This document shows, one piece after another, positions 25,288 to 35,235 of a stretch of 64,000 bases of DNA. Position 1 is the stretch's first letter, and every line of letters starts with the position of its first letter. The position numbers and the translations under genes are program-made. Under the pieces are notes generated by a model. That model saw nothing but the letters and a program-made list of their open reading frames with translations. It was not told the origin of the DNA and ran no database searches. Origin of the DNA: Salinimonas chungwhensis DSM 16280 (GTDB lineage Bacteria; Pseudomonadota; Gammaproteobacteria; Enterobacterales; Alteromonadaceae); assembly GCF_000378185.1 (NCBI RefSeq), contig NZ_KB899379.1:196519-260518 (forward strand), written 5' to 3'.

Positions 25288-25516
25288 GAACAGGCGAGCT
25301 CTTGTTAATAGAAAACATTGCCTAGTGTAGCGAGAATCACGCTCGAGTATAAGCCGCAGTGAGGTTTTTATTCCTATCAATAGGTATGAGCCTGCGCCCT
25401 GCCCCACCTCTTACTGTCGCTGTTTATACCGATGAAGATTACATCTGCGTTAGTTATTAACATTTTTCTTACCCTGATTTGATCTTTGCAAAATTTGATG
25501 TAAACTTCATTTAAAC

Positions 25517-25532
25517 AACTGGTCAGATGAGC
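25517..25532 (+). promoter_or_regulatory. candidate FadR operator upstream of fadE
   Basis: AACTGGTCAGATGAGC resembles the FadR box (AACTGGTCNGACCAGTT class): the left half and GA step agree, and the right half is weaker. It ends 12 bases before the fadE ATG at 25545, a position where a bound repressor would block expression when fatty acids are absent. Confidence 0.5.
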
Positions 25533-25544
25533 GGATGAGTTAAT

Positions 25545-27809
25545 ATGAGTATTAGAAAAAGTCTGAAAAAAGTCCTTCCTCCAATTTCTGTTACCGAGCA
25601 GGAAGCACTTGATGCCGGTGACATTTGGATCGAATCATCAATTTATCAGGGTAAACCTGATATGGACGCACTGCGTGCAATCCCCAGAGCGGATCTAAGT
25701 GCAGACGAAAAAGCATTTATGGACGGCCCGGTACAAGAATTACTGGGTATGATTGACGATTTTGAGCTGGCCAACAGCACCCACATTCCTCAGGAGATTC
25801 TGGATTTTCTGGGCGAAAATCGTTTTTTCTCGATGATCATTCCAAAGAAATTTGGTGGTCTTGAATTTAGTCCCTATGCCAACTCAACGGTTGTAGCAAC
25901 GATTGCTGCGCGCAGCGGTGCCATTGCCGTTACCGTTATGGTGCCTAATTCTTTGGGTCCGGGCGAACTGTTGATGCATTATGGAACCTCTGAGCAGCAG
26001 GATTACTGGCTGCCGCGTCTGGCTGTAGGCAAGGATATTCCCTGTTTTGCATTAACCAGCCCTGAGGCCGGTTCAGATGCAGGCGGTATTCCTGATGCAG
26101 CAATTGTGACCAAAGGTCAGTGGAATGGCGAAGAAGTTGTAGGTTTATCGGTAACCTGGGATAAGCGTTATATCACGTTGGCGCCCATTGCTACCGTATT
26201 GGGTCTGGCATTTAAAGTGTACGACCCTGAAGGATTGCTGGGCGGTAAACAGGAGCTGGGCATTACCTGTGCGTTGCTGCCAAAAACCCATCCGGGTGTT
26301 GAGCTGGGTAATCGTCACGATCCCATGGGCCAGCGTTTTTACAATGGCACGACCCGCGGTAAAGATGTTTTCATTCCTATGGATTTCATCATTGGCGGCC
26401 AGAAGAATATCGGTCGCGGCTGGCAGATGCTGGTGAGCTGTCTGGGCGCTGGTCGCGGTATTTCCCTTCCGGCCATGGGCGTCGCCACTGCGCAGGCTTC
26501 ATTTAAAGGCGCTGCTGAATACAGCTATGTACGTGAACAGTTCGGTTTGCCTATTGGCCGCTTTGAAGGTATTCAGGGTAAGATGGCGGATATCGCTGGC
26601 AAAACCTTTTTGTTAGAAGCCATGCGAGTTCTGACCACAGAAGGTCTGGGCATGGGCCTGAAGCCTTCTGTAGTAACGGCCATTGCGAAATACCACATGA
26701 CTGAGCTGGGCCGCGATGTGCTCAACTCAGCCATGGATATTCAGGCCGGTAAGGCCATTCAGCGTGGCCCGCAAAATACTCTGGCGGGTGCTTACAGCGC
26801 CGTGCCAATTGCGATTACGGTAGAAGGCGCTAATATTCTGACCCGTAACCTGATGATTTTTGGTCAGGGCGCAATGCGCTGCCACCCGTATCTCAAAGAT
26901 ATGGTAGATTTGATTCACAGCGATGATAGCAGCGCTGATGGTGAGTTTAATAAGGTATTGCGTAAGACAATCAGTTTCAGCGTTAAAAATTCGCTGCGCA
27001 GTATTGGTCAGAGCTACCTGCCATTTACCCGTGATGCTAAATCTGCGCTGCCTGAAGTTCGCAAATACGAAAAGCGGATGAACAGCATTTCTGCCAAGCT
27101 GGCACCGCTGGCTGATTTGTCCCTGGCCGTTTTGGGCGGAGACCTGAAAAAAGCAGAATTGTTGTCGGCCCGCTTAGGCGATGTCATGAGCTACATGTAT
27201 GGCGCGATGGCGGCAATACGCTTTTATGAGCAGCGAGTTGAAGATCGCCAGCAGGCGCGGCCATTCTTTGATTATGCGATACAGTGGAGCCTGATGCAGG
27301 CGGAGCAGGCGATTGTTGATTTCATCAATAATTTCCCGAACACGCCGACCCGTGGCCTGATGCGTGTTCTGACGAATACTTACAGCAACAGTGTAAGTGG
27401 CATTTCAGACAAACTGGTCAACGAACTGGCCACTGCCTCTATGCAGGACAGTTCGATTAAGGCACAGCTTACTCATCTGGTACGTACATTACCTGGTGAT
27501 GGCAACGACATTAATGAGCAGGCATTTAAAGCGAAGCACGCGGTAGCGCATCTGCTTAGCAAAGTACAAAAAGCGTTGCGTAAAGAGCCGGTAGTACCTT
27601 TTGTTTCTTTTGAAAATGCGCTGAATAAGCTGCAGGAGAAAGGTGTTATTAATGCCGCTGAAGCCGAGCAGCTGCATGATTACAATGAAAAACGTAAACT
27701 TGCGGTAAGGGTGGATGAATTCACCTTTGATCTGGAGCTACTGACCCCGGAAGAAACGATGCCGGATGTCACGCCTGAGCCGGAAAACAGCAAGAACGAA
27801 GCGGCATAA
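25545..27809 (+). CDS. fadE: acyl-CoA dehydrogenase, FadE type
   Basis: 754 residues; E. coli FadE is somewhat longer (814) because it has extra N-terminal sequence. The acyl-CoA dehydrogenase domain runs from about residue 80 to 470 (ALTSPEAGSDAGGIPD, EQFGLPIGRFEGIQGKMADIAG, VEGANILTRNLMIFGQGAM). A FadE-type C-terminal DUF1974 region follows. The enzyme catalyses the first step of fatty-acid beta-oxidation, oxidising acyl-CoA with FAD. It has a candidate FadR box before it and a clear terminator after it, so it is monocistronic. High confidence. Confidence 0.93.
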   Translation: MSIRKSLKKVLPPISVTEQEALDAGDIWIESSIYQGKPDMDALRAIPRADLSADEKAFMDGPVQELLGMIDDFELANSTHIPQEILDFLGENRFFSMIIPKKFGGLEFSPYANSTVVATIAARSGAIAVTVMVPNSLGPGELLMHYGTSEQQDYWLPRLAVGKDIPCFALTSPEAGSDAGGIPDAAIVTKGQWNGEEVVGLSVTWDKRYITLAPIATVLGLAFKVYDPEGLLGGKQELGITCALLPKTHPGVELGNRHDPMGQRFYNGTTRGKDVFIPMDFIIGGQKNIGRGWQMLVSCLGAGRGISLPAMGVATAQASFKGAAEYSYVREQFGLPIGRFEGIQGKMADIAGKTFLLEAMRVLTTEGLGMGLKPSVVTAIAKYHMTELGRDVLNSAMDIQAGKAIQRGPQNTLAGAYSAVPIAITVEGANILTRNLMIFGQGAMRCHPYLKDMVDLIHSDDSSADGEFNKVLRKTISFSVKNSLRSIGQSYLPFTRDAKSALPEVRKYEKRMNSISAKLAPLADLSLAVLGGDLKKAELLSARLGDVMSYMYGAMAAIRFYEQRVEDRQQARPFFDYAIQWSLMQAEQAIVDFINNFPNTPTRGLMRVLTNTYSNSVSGISDKLVNELATASMQDSSIKAQLTHLVRTLPGDGNDINEQAFKAKHAVAHLLSKVQKALRKEPVVPFVSFENALNKLQEKGVINAAEAEQLHDYNEKRKLAVRVDEFTFDLELLTPEETMPDVTPEPENSKNEAA

Positions 27810-27830
27810 ACGCCCTTCAAGCCCCCTTAG

Positions 27831-27856
27831 AAACAGGAGCATTATGCTCCTGTTTT
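27831..27856 (+). terminator. intrinsic terminator of fadE
   Basis: An 11-bp stem (AAACAGGAGCA / TGCTCCTGTTT) around TTA, followed by a T run (TTTTTTTA). It lies 22 bases past the fadE stop. Confidence 0.9.
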
Positions 27857-27881
27857 TTTATATCTTCTGATAATAAGATTT

Positions 27882-27912
27882 TTGACACTTCTTTGCGCAG
27901 CTTCGATACAAT
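27882..27912 (+). promoter_or_regulatory. sigma-70 promoter of tdk
   Basis: TTGACA at 27882-27887 is a perfect -35 box. GATACA at 27905-27910 (17-base spacing) or TACAAT at 27907-27912 (19-base spacing) serves as the -10. It lies about 65 bases before the tdk start. Confidence 0.6.
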
Positions 27913-27977
27913 GATTCCTAATCAATCTCAGGAATTGCTTTTTCCTGCTTCTGTTCAATAACAATAACGATTCGACC

Positions 27978-28556
27978 ATGGCCCAGCTTTATTTTTATTA
28001 CTCGGCAATGAATGCCGGAAAGTCTACCGCGCTGCTTCAGTCGGCATACAATTACCGCGAGCGGGGAATGAATACCGTTATCTTTACAGCGGCATTGGAT
28101 GATCGCTATGGCACAGGCAAGGTTGCCTCACGTATCGGCCTGCAGGCTGATGCCCGGCTGTTCAGCGACACCGACAATTTGTTTGATAATGTCATGATGC
28201 AACATAGACAACAAAAGCTGCATTGCGTATTTATTGATGAAGCGCAGTTTCTGACCCGTGCTCAGGTGCGCCAGTTGGTCGAGGTGGTGGATGAGTTGGA
28301 TATACCGGTTTTGGCGTATGGCCTGCGCACTGACTTTCTGGGTGAAACCTTTGCCGGCAGTCACTATCTTCTGGCCTGGGCGGATAAATTAGCCGAACTT
28401 AAAACTGTCTGTCATTGTGGCCGCAAAGCCAGTTTTGTGGTGCGGCTTGATGATAATGGCGAAGCAGTCACATGCGGTGATCAGGTGCAGATTGGCGGTA
28501 ACGATCGCTACGAATCCATGTGCCGTAAACATTTTAAACAACTGGTATGGGACTAA
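27978..28556 (+). CDS. tdk: thymidine kinase
   Basis: 192 residues, the usual length of the type II (retroviral/bacterial) thymidine kinases. P-loop SAMNAGKST is at residues 9-17, the Walker B-like FIDEAQFL in the middle, and the lid with CHCGRKA plus a later C-x2-H (CRKHF) forms the structural zinc site. It salvages thymidine to dTMP. It has its own promoter, and the SDR gene follows after 9 bases, so the two are probably co-transcribed. High confidence. Confidence 0.95.
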   Translation: MAQLYFYYSAMNAGKSTALLQSAYNYRERGMNTVIFTAALDDRYGTGKVASRIGLQADARLFSDTDNLFDNVMMQHRQQKLHCVFIDEAQFLTRAQVRQLVEVVDELDIPVLAYGLRTDFLGETFAGSHYLLAWADKLAELKTVCHCGRKASFVVRLDDNGEAVTCGDQVQIGGNDRYESMCRKHFKQLVWD

Positions 28557-28565
28557 TCAAAATCA

Positions 28566-29312
28566 ATGAGACGTAATATACTGATAACCGGCGCCAGTTC
28601 AGGCCTGGGTCGTGGCATGGCGATTGAATTCGCCCGCCGGGGTCACAATCTGGCGCTTTGCGCCAGACGCGAAGAACACCTGGAGTCGCTGCGCAAAGAA
28701 TGCCTGGCGATTGATCGGACACTGAAAATTCGTACACATACACTGGATGTAAATGATCACGATGCAGTTTTTGAGGTTTTTCAGCATTTTTCAGAACAGC
28801 TGGGAGGCCTAGACAGGATCATTGTCAACGCCGGGATGGGCAAAGGCGCCTCTATAGGTACTGGCCACTTTAAAGCCAATAAGGAGACTGCCACTACCAA
28901 CTTTGTGTCTGCGTTGGCTCAGTGTGAAGCGGCGATGGAAATTTTTCGCAAACAAAATGCCGGTCACTTGGTTACCGTCTCCTCTGTCAGCGGATTACGC
29001 GGATTTCGTCGTGCCCTGACCGTTTATGCTGCCACCAAGGCAGCCCTGAGCTCGTTATCTGAAGGTATCCGTATTGATGTAATGGATACGCCGATCAAAG
29101 TGACCACCGTGCACCCTGGATTCATCCGTTCAGCGATTAATGAGAAAGTAAAAAATGCGCCTTTTATGGTTGATACAGAAACCGGGTGTAAGGCACTGGT
29201 AAAGGCCATTAACAAAGAGTCGGCCAATGCATTTGTGCCAGCATGGCCCTGGGCGTTTGCACGTTACTTTTTGCGGGTAGCCCCACTTTCTTTTCTGTCT
29301 AAAATGAGTTAA
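28566..29312 (+). CDS. short-chain dehydrogenase/reductase (SDR) family protein
   Basis: 248 residues. The NAD(P) motif TGASSGLGRGMA opens the protein (residues 8-19), and the catalytic YxxxK is VYAATKAAL at about 156-164, with the serine in VTVSSVSG just before it. The RREEHLE basic pair after the second strand suggests NADP(H) preference. The substrate is unknown. It starts 9 bases after tdk. Confidence 0.88.
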   Translation: MRRNILITGASSGLGRGMAIEFARRGHNLALCARREEHLESLRKECLAIDRTLKIRTHTLDVNDHDAVFEVFQHFSEQLGGLDRIIVNAGMGKGASIGTGHFKANKETATTNFVSALAQCEAAMEIFRKQNAGHLVTVSSVSGLRGFRRALTVYAATKAALSSLSEGIRIDVMDTPIKVTTVHPGFIRSAINEKVKNAPFMVDTETGCKALVKAINKESANAFVPAWPWAFARYFLRVAPLSFLSKMS

Positions 29313-29418
29313 ATCTAAAATAAAGATTAATACAATAGAAATTAATACTTTTAAACGAATCACAGCGCATTGCATACTCTAGCTCTCCATTACCAGTAAT
29401 CCAGCTAAGGAAAGAGCA

Positions 29419-29571
29419 ATGCAAACCATCAAGAAGTTTTTCTCAGTAGTATCACCAACAATGAACCCCGCGACAACACCGTCGGTGGCAGTTCAGGTGG
29501 TCTGTAACTACAACAACAACTATTATGGCGACCAGGTCTGCAAATGCGAGATGCCAGCGCCGCGCGCGTGA
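29419..29571 (+). CDS. small ORF of 50 residues with strong ribosome site
   Basis: ATG at 29419 is preceded by AAGGAAAGAGCA, a good Shine-Dalgarno sequence at normal spacing. The product starts MQTIKKFFSVVSPTMNPATT, has a central asparagine/tyrosine-rich stretch (CNYNNNYYGDQVCKC) with three cysteines, and ends EMPAPRA. No signal peptide or membrane segment is evident, and I do not recognise the family. It lies between tdk-SDR and the convergent LacI-type regulator. Coding status rests on the ribosome site and the cysteine pattern only. Confidence 0.45.
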   Translation: MQTIKKFFSVVSPTMNPATTPSVAVQVVCNYNNNYYGDQVCKCEMPAPRA

Positions 29572-29614
29572 CCGTACGGCCGTAACTGACCTTATAACCT
29601 GGTTCCGGCGATGC

Positions 29615-30640
29615 TTAGACAGTTTCTCCGGCGATGATCTCGTAGGCAAGGACTTCGTTGCTCATCGAATGATTTAGCAGCTGTCTGGCTGCCAGCTCAC
29701 CTTTGTTGATACTTGACTGGCAGACAGTGGTAAGAAGTGGCCGTGTTCTGGCCGCTTCTTCGATTCCATCAAAACCAGTTATTTTCAGCTCATCCGGCAC
29801 GCGAATACCTCTAGCCAGGGCCACCTGCAGCAATTCGAGCGCTATGATATCACTCATACACATTATGGTGGTTGGTCTGGGAATGCTATCAAGTGCCTGT
29901 ACAGCCGCTTCTTTAGCATAATGCCCCTGGCTTTCAGGAATGTGCCAGATCAGATGATTATCGATATTTTTGCCATGCTGTGCCGCTGCGCGCTTATACC
30001 CGTTTAAGCGGCGATGGGAAATTGATGTACTGGCTTCAAGCAAAGCATGGCCGTCGATCCGGCAAGTTTGCGAGGCATCAATAAGCTTCAGTCCCAGCAC
30101 CGCAATGTTATCATCAGACTCAATTGTCTGACTGGCGATATCAAACGCCGCCTGTTCGTTATCAATATTTACCGATGGCAGGCCGTCAATATCAAAGTCA
30201 ACGGTGACTACAGCCTTGGCTAATGATTTTAGTTCATCAGCAAGGGCCCTATTGTGAGGTGCGCCGTAGCAGATAAAGCCATCTACAAAGTCGCTGACAT
30301 TTCGGATGCTGGCCTCGTTACCGCTAAATAGCAGTAGGTGCTTATTGTGCTCACTAAGTACCCGGGAAACCCCCTTGATAAACATACTGGCTACCGGATC
30401 GCTGACCATATACTCAATGCTATCGGCAAGAATCAAGGCGACAATGCCTGACTCGCCTTTACGTAAAATCTGGGCGGCTTTATTTGGGCCGTGATAACCA
30501 ATTTTCTTACACTGCGCCAAAATTTCTTCGCGTTTTTTCGCAGATAACTGGTCCGGACGGTTAAACGCGTTAGATATGGTGGCGGTGGAGACACCGATAA
30601 GATCAGCAACCCCTTTTAAGGTCAGCTTATTTTTATTCAT
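29615..30640 (-). CDS. LacI-family transcriptional regulator
   Basis: 341 residues from ATG at 30640; the longer frame would need a TTG three codons upstream. The N-terminal helix-turn-helix is visible (TLKGVADLIGVSTATISNAFNRP), followed by the hinge (NKAAQILRKGESGIVALIL) and a periplasmic-binding-like sensor domain. LacI proteins repress catabolic genes, usually sugars or nucleosides, until a ligand binds. No adjacent sugar-use operon exists, so its target is elsewhere or it is a solitary regulator. The nearby tdk and upp genes make a nucleoside ligand a guess only. Confidence 0.88.
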   Translation of the reverse strand: MNKNKLTLKGVADLIGVSTATISNAFNRPDQLSAKKREEILAQCKKIGYHGPNKAAQILRKGESGIVALILADSIEYMVSDPVASMFIKGVSRVLSEHNKHLLLFSGNEASIRNVSDFVDGFICYGAPHNRALADELKSLAKAVVTVDFDIDGLPSVNIDNEQAAFDIASQTIESDDNIAVLGLKLIDASQTCRIDGHALLEASTSISHRRLNGYKRAAAQHGKNIDNHLIWHIPESQGHYAKEAAVQALDSIPRPTTIMCMSDIIALELLQVALARGIRVPDELKITGFDGIEEAARTRPLLTTVCQSSINKGELAARQLLNHSMSNEVLAYEIIAGETV

Positions 30641-30747
30641 AGATTTCAATGGGTCATCTCAGCGCACGCAATTGAAGTTTACATATTTTGCAACTAACAG
30701 CCGTCGCTACAAGCACAGACTACCAGTGTCGGGCTGCATAGCACAGT

Positions 30748-31377
30748 TTAGCGGGTGCCGAAAATCCGATCTCCTGCATCGCCCAGCCCGGGTAAGATGT
30801 ACCCGTTACTATCCAGCTTATCATCTACCGAAGCGGTAAAAATATCCACATCCGGATGGGCGTCATTAACCGCTTTTATGCCCTCGGGAGCCGCCACTAA
30901 AAACAGACCCATTATATGCTGACAACCACGTTGCTTGAGCAAGTCGATAGTTGCAATCAAGGTCCCGCCGGTGGCCAGCATGGGATCGACAATCAGTGCA
31001 GTACGCTGGTCAATATCTTTCACGACCTTATCGAAATATGCCACGGGCTCCAGCGTTTCTTCATTACGGTAAAGTCCTACCACGCTAATTTTGGCATTGG
31101 GGATTAATTCCATGACACCGTCCAGCATCCCCAGTCCCGCTCTGAGGATAGGTACCACGGTAATTTTTTTACCTTTGATTTTTTCCACTTCAATATTATC
31201 ACCTGACCAGCTTTCTATGGTCGCGGTCTCTGTTTGCAAATCCCGGGTGGCTTCATAAGTAAGCAGATTGCCAACTTCACTGGCAAGCTGTCGAAAATCT
31301 TTACTGCTCAGGTTTGCCTCACGCATTACACCCAGCTTATGCTGAATGAGCGGATGATTAATTTCATGCACGGCCAT
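30748..31377 (-). CDS. upp: uracil phosphoribosyltransferase
   Basis: 209 residues, family length (208 in E. coli). The PRPP-binding loop is [20 protein letters not shown], and the uracil-binding C-terminus reads [16 protein letters not shown]. It makes UMP from uracil and PRPP for pyrimidine salvage. ATG at 31377 follows GGAGACC. No uraA-type permease follows in the window. High confidence. Confidence 0.96.
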   Translation of the reverse strand: MAVHEINHPLIQHKLGVMREANLSSKDFRQLASEVGNLLTYEATRDLQTETATIESWSGDNIEVEKIKGKKITVVPILRAGLGMLDGVMELIPNAKISVVGLYRNEETLEPVAYFDKVVKDIDQRTALIVDPMLATGGTLIATIDLLKQRGCQHIMGLFLVAAPEGIKAVNDAHPDVDIFTASVDDKLDSNGYILPGLGDAGDRIFGTR

Positions 31378-31504
31378 GATGGTCTCCAGATTCGCGATGC
31401 CCTTGCGTATGCAAGAGCGTGTTCGTAATGATCAGTTGTAGCGTTATTATCCTGATTTATCTTTATATTTCGACCATATTGCTGGCTATGGTGTAAAATA
31501 AACG

Positions 31505-32254
31505 TCAGCCGGCAGTATGTTCGTCGCTGAGAGCGGTGGGTTTCTCTATGATGAAGATCAAATCATTGTAATGCCAGGCCAGACGACCAAAAGAAAATAA
31601 ATGAATCAGGCGAACAAAAACCCGGATCGCACGGTCTCTGGCTGACCGCTTTCGCAGATAATTATTTTTACCCAGCATTGCCATCAGATGCAGACCTTCA
31701 CGGTGGCAAAACTGCGTCATTTGGTGACGACCCAATGCCTTATCATAGACTGTAGGATATGGCAGATAGCCGGGTTTACCCGCGTTTTTGTTGCCCTTTA
31801 TCCAGCGATAATAGTACACGTGCAGCCAGTGAGGCGTGTTTCTGGCAACAAAACCATAGACGGTGTCACGGTCCGGTACCTTTATCACCAGCAGGCCACC
31901 AGGTTTCAGCCACCTGTTGAAATTATCCAGCACCCTGGGCACATCAGCGACATGCTCGAGAACATAGGCGGTGTAAATTATATCGTATTGGTGCTCAGGT
32001 AGATTTACCGAGCGCAAATCGCCCACAATAACCGTATCCAGATCATTATGGTTGCGCTGGCGTAATAGCAGCGCCTCTTCATCCAAATCCACGCCGGATA
32101 ATGAATAACATAAATCCGGTAAGGCCAGTTGCCATTTGTTACCGCATCCTGCTTCCAGTATCTGTAGGGTTGAGTCCGGTTTTGCCCGCGAGCTGATGTA
32201 TCTCTCAAGCAGCTTTTTTTCATGTGAGGAATCTGTAACAAGTTGCAGAGCCAA
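31505..32254 (-). CDS. class I SAM-dependent methyltransferase
   Basis: 249 residues. Motif I is LQILEAGCGNKW (residues 31-42), then YSLSGVDLDEEALLL, YDIIYTAYVLEHV and the helix with LKPGGLLVIKVPD, the order expected of a Methyltransf_11-type fold. The start is TTG at 32254, supported by a GGAGAAAG six to ten bases upstream; no ATG occurs before the fold. The substrate is not known. It stands alone between upp and the alcohol dehydrogenase gene on the same strand. Confidence 0.8.
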   Translation of the reverse strand: MALQLVTDSSHEKKLLERYISSRAKPDSTLQILEAGCGNKWQLALPDLCYSLSGVDLDEEALLLRQRNHNDLDTVIVGDLRSVNLPEHQYDIIYTAYVLEHVADVPRVLDNFNRWLKPGGLLVIKVPDRDTVYGFVARNTPHWLHVYYYRWIKGNKNAGKPGYLPYPTVYDKALGRHQMTQFCHREGLHLMAMLGKNNYLRKRSARDRAIRVFVRLIHLFSFGRLAWHYNDLIFIIEKPTALSDEHTAG

Positions 32255-32393
32255 CCGACTTTCTCCGTTTATCTACATACGATAGCGCGTAATATTAAGC
32301 GTAGACAATTTATCACAGCACTGCCGCAGATAAGCCAGTCTCACTGACAGGCCAGCGGGTGTCCCCCGCCGCCCGGTGTGTTTATTTTACGCC

Positions 32394-33404
32394 TCAGTAA
32401 TCCACCACGATTTTGCCAAAGTGTTGCCCGGACGCTTCATACCTGAATGCATCAGCCAAATCATCCAGAGCAAAAGACTTATCTATGACCGGTTCAATAT
32501 CCAGCGTTTCAAGGGCATTAACAAAATCATTCTGATGCTGGTGGCTACCTACAATAACGCCCGTCAGCCGGATTTGTTTGCGCATCAACAATGCGGTGGG
32601 CACTTCCCCGCCGATTCCGGTGAGCACCCCAATCAGTACGATACTGCCGCCAACCCGCGTGGCTTTTATTGAATGGCCCAGCGTCGCTGGTCCGCCAACT
32701 TCCACCACATGATCGACGCCGTACCCATTGGTCCATTCAAGAACGGTTTTACCCCAGTTCTCGTCTGTTTTATAGTTGACCGTAAAGTCTGCGCCCATGC
32801 TCCTCGCTTTTTCCAGTTTTTCGTCGCTGGATGAAGTAATGGCAACCCGCGCGCCCATCGCTTTGGCGATTTGTAATGCATACACTGACACGCCGCCTGT
32901 CCCCAGCAGCAACACGGTATCACCAGGTTTGAGGTTACCTTCTACCACCAGCGCTCGCCAGGCGGTCAGGCCGGCAGTGGTAATCGTGGCGGACTGATTA
33001 TGCTGCCAGTTTTTCGGGGCCCGCGTGAACCAGCTTGCCGGAACAGTTACAAATTCACGGGCATACCCATCGATGCCATCACCGGGTGTTCTGCTAAAAT
33101 CGCCTACTGTCGGCCCGCCTGTTTGCCAGTCAGGGAAAAAGACTGATACTACGCTGTCGCCTTCTTTAAAGGCTTTCACATTACTGCCGGCTGCTTTCAC
33201 AACACCGGCGCCATCAGACATAAGAATGCGGCCTTCAGGGGCTTTCATGGTGCCACTGGCTACACCGTAATCGTGATAGTTCAGCGATGACGCATGTAAT
33301 TGCACCATAATTTCATCATCTTTAGGTTCCGGTGGCGGAGCCACGTCATTGACTTTGAGCCCGTCCAGCCCTTTATCCGGATTACCTGTTTCGATCTGTT
33401 TCAT
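32394..33404 (-). CDS. zinc-type alcohol dehydrogenase / quinone-oxidoreductase family protein
   Basis: 336 residues from ATG at 33404. The frame opens 35 codons earlier, but GAAAGAGG precedes this ATG and the first 35 residues of the long form are not conserved-looking. A GroES-like N-terminal domain is followed by a Rossmann fold with LLLGTGGVSVYALQIAKAMG and VVEVGGPATLG. The cysteine ligands of catalytic zinc are not evident, so it may be a zinc-independent member. NAD(P)-dependent; substrate unknown. Confidence 0.82.
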   Translation of the reverse strand: MKQIETGNPDKGLDGLKVNDVAPPPEPKDDEIMVQLHASSLNYHDYGVASGTMKAPEGRILMSDGAGVVKAAGSNVKAFKEGDSVVSVFFPDWQTGGPTVGDFSRTPGDGIDGYAREFVTVPASWFTRAPKNWQHNQSATITTAGLTAWRALVVEGNLKPGDTVLLLGTGGVSVYALQIAKAMGARVAITSSSDEKLEKARSMGADFTVNYKTDENWGKTVLEWTNGYGVDHVVEVGGPATLGHSIKATRVGGSIVLIGVLTGIGGEVPTALLMRKQIRLTGVIVGSHQHQNDFVNALETLDIEPVIDKSFALDDLADAFRYEASGQHFGKIVVDY

Positions 33405-33608
33405 AAGCGCCTCTTTCAATTGACCAGAAAAATACGTCGTAGGGTTGTTACATATATAAATGGATATTTGATTATGTCGGCATGGAATTGTTCGACCAAG
33501 CACTGACAAAAGCCGGTAAATAACGCGCCTCTGCTCGACACTTTTGTTAAGATAGCGTTAAAACAGGCTGTAAATACAGTCAGGATAAACAGAAAAATAC
33601 GAGGTTTT

Positions 33609-35150
33609 ATGACTTGGAAGGGATATGTACTGGCAGCAACTGCCAGCCTTACGCTGGGTATTTCTCCCCACACACTTGCTCAGGAAAAAACACCGTCAGA
33701 CTACGGCCGTAAAATCGCCACCGAAATGGCGGTGGAAACAAAGCATCAGACCACAATTGGTGGTGAGCGCGTTGAGTATCGTGCACAGGCAGGTATGCAG
33801 CCGGTCTGGAATGATAACGGTGATGCTATAGCAACGTTGCAATATACCTATTATGAGCGCACGGATACTGACAACAACGACACGCGCCCCTTGTTGATTA
33901 GCTTTAACGGTGGACCCGGGTCCGCCTCTGTGTGGATGCACATTGCCTACACCGGCCCGAAGGTGCTTAATGTTGATGACGAAGGCTACCCGGTACAGCC
34001 CTATGGATTGAAAACTAATCCACATTCGGTGTTGGATGTCGCTGACATTGTGTATGTTAATCCGGTCAACACCGGCTATAGCCGGGTGTTGCCAAATGCT
34101 GAAGGTGAAATGCCATCTAAAGAAGAACAAAAAGAAATGTTCTTTGGCGTCAATGCCGATGTGGAATATCTAGCTGAGTGGATTAATACTTTTGTGTCCA
34201 GGCAGAATCGCTGGCGTGCACCTAAGTATCTGATCGGGGAAAGCTATGGTACAACCCGCGTATCCGGTCTGGCACTGGCACTGCAAAATCAGCAGTGGAT
34301 GTACTTAAATGGTGTAATCCTGGTCTCCCCGACTGAACTGGGGATTGCCCGTGATGGTGTGGTGGAAGCGGCTAACCGCCTGCCCTATTTTGCCGCGGCG
34401 GCCTGGCACCACAAGAAATTACCGGCTGAATATCAACAGATGGAGCTGGAAGCCTTTCTGCAGGAAGTGGAGACGTTTACCCTTGAAACGCTGACACCGG
34501 CACTCAGCCGTGGTGGTTTTATCGGTGATAAAGAAAAACAGGATGTAGTGCGTCAGATGGCACGCTATTCCGGTTTGAGCGAAACGGCGATAGCCCGTAA
34601 TAATCTGGACGTCAGCACCCGCTTTTTCTGGAAAGAGCTATTGCGGGATGAAGGTAAAACGATTGGTCGGCTGGATAGTCGTTACCTGGGTATCGATAAG
34701 CAGGATACGGGCGCCAGCCCCGATTATAATGCAGAGCTGTCCTCCTGGCTGCACTCATTTACCCCGGCCATTAATTACTATCTGAAAAACGAGCTGAAAT
34801 TCGATACTGACGTTAAATATAATATGTTCGGCTCAGTTCATCCCTGGGATCGCTCCGATAACAGCACGGGCGAAAATTTACGCAGTGCCATGGCGGCTAA
34901 CCCCTACCTTAACGTAATGATTCAGTCTGGTTATTATGATGGTGCAACTAATTATTTTGATGCTAAGTATACAATGTGGCAGCTTGATCCCAGCGGTAAG
35001 ATGAAAGATCGACTCAGCTTTAAAGGATATCGTAGCGGGCATATGATGTATTTGCGCAAAGAAGATCTTAAATCGGCGAATGATCATATCCGAGAGTTTA
35101 TCAGTGCCACCATTCCTGACGAGGGTGAGCCAGCCCGCTATATGCGTTAA
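33609..35150 (+). CDS. secreted serine carboxypeptidase-like protein (peptidase S10)
   Basis: 513 residues. A signal peptide (about 1-24, ending TLA-QE) is followed by the alpha/beta-hydrolase fold of family S10: SFNGGPGSASVWMH oxyanion region, the nucleophile S212 in GESYGTT, D444 in the YYDGATNYF strand region and H478 in SGHMMYL. S10 peptidases remove C-terminal residues from peptides. The protein should be periplasmic or exported. GAGG precedes the ATG. Strong family call; no partner genes nearby. Confidence 0.92.
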   Translation: MTWKGYVLAATASLTLGISPHTLAQEKTPSDYGRKIATEMAVETKHQTTIGGERVEYRAQAGMQPVWNDNGDAIATLQYTYYERTDTDNNDTRPLLISFNGGPGSASVWMHIAYTGPKVLNVDDEGYPVQPYGLKTNPHSVLDVADIVYVNPVNTGYSRVLPNAEGEMPSKEEQKEMFFGVNADVEYLAEWINTFVSRQNRWRAPKYLIGESYGTTRVSGLALALQNQQWMYLNGVILVSPTELGIARDGVVEAANRLPYFAAAAWHHKKLPAEYQQMELEAFLQEVETFTLETLTPALSRGGFIGDKEKQDVVRQMARYSGLSETAIARNNLDVSTRFFWKELLRDEGKTIGRLDSRYLGIDKQDTGASPDYNAELSSWLHSFTPAINYYLKNELKFDTDVKYNMFGSVHPWDRSDNSTGENLRSAMAANPYLNVMIQSGYYDGATNYFDAKYTMWQLDPSGKMKDRLSFKGYRSGHMMYLRKEDLKSANDHIREFISATIPDEGEPARYMR

Positions 35151-35174
35151 TCGCGGATCCGTTCAGTAGAGACA

Positions 35175-35203
35175 AAAAAAGCGCTTCAATGAAGCGCTTT
35201 TTT
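35175..35203. terminator. bidirectional intrinsic terminator
   Basis: A 13-bp stem (AAAAAAGCGCTTC / GAAGCGCTTTTTT) around AAT, with A and T runs as its outer ends, so it can stop transcription on both strands. It lies between the convergent peptidase gene and minE. Confidence 0.92.
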
Positions 35204-35235
35204 AATGGCAGAAATGAATCACGCGTACGGTCTGC

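Noticed and set aside
31402..31415. CTTGC-GTAT-GCAAG dyad before upp as a PurR operator
   Set aside because: It does not match the PurR consensus closely enough and is short.
33568..33590. CTGTAAATACAG as a LexA or TyrR operator before the S10 peptidase
   Set aside because: The spacing fits neither consensus (LexA needs eight bases between arms; the TyrR right half is missing).
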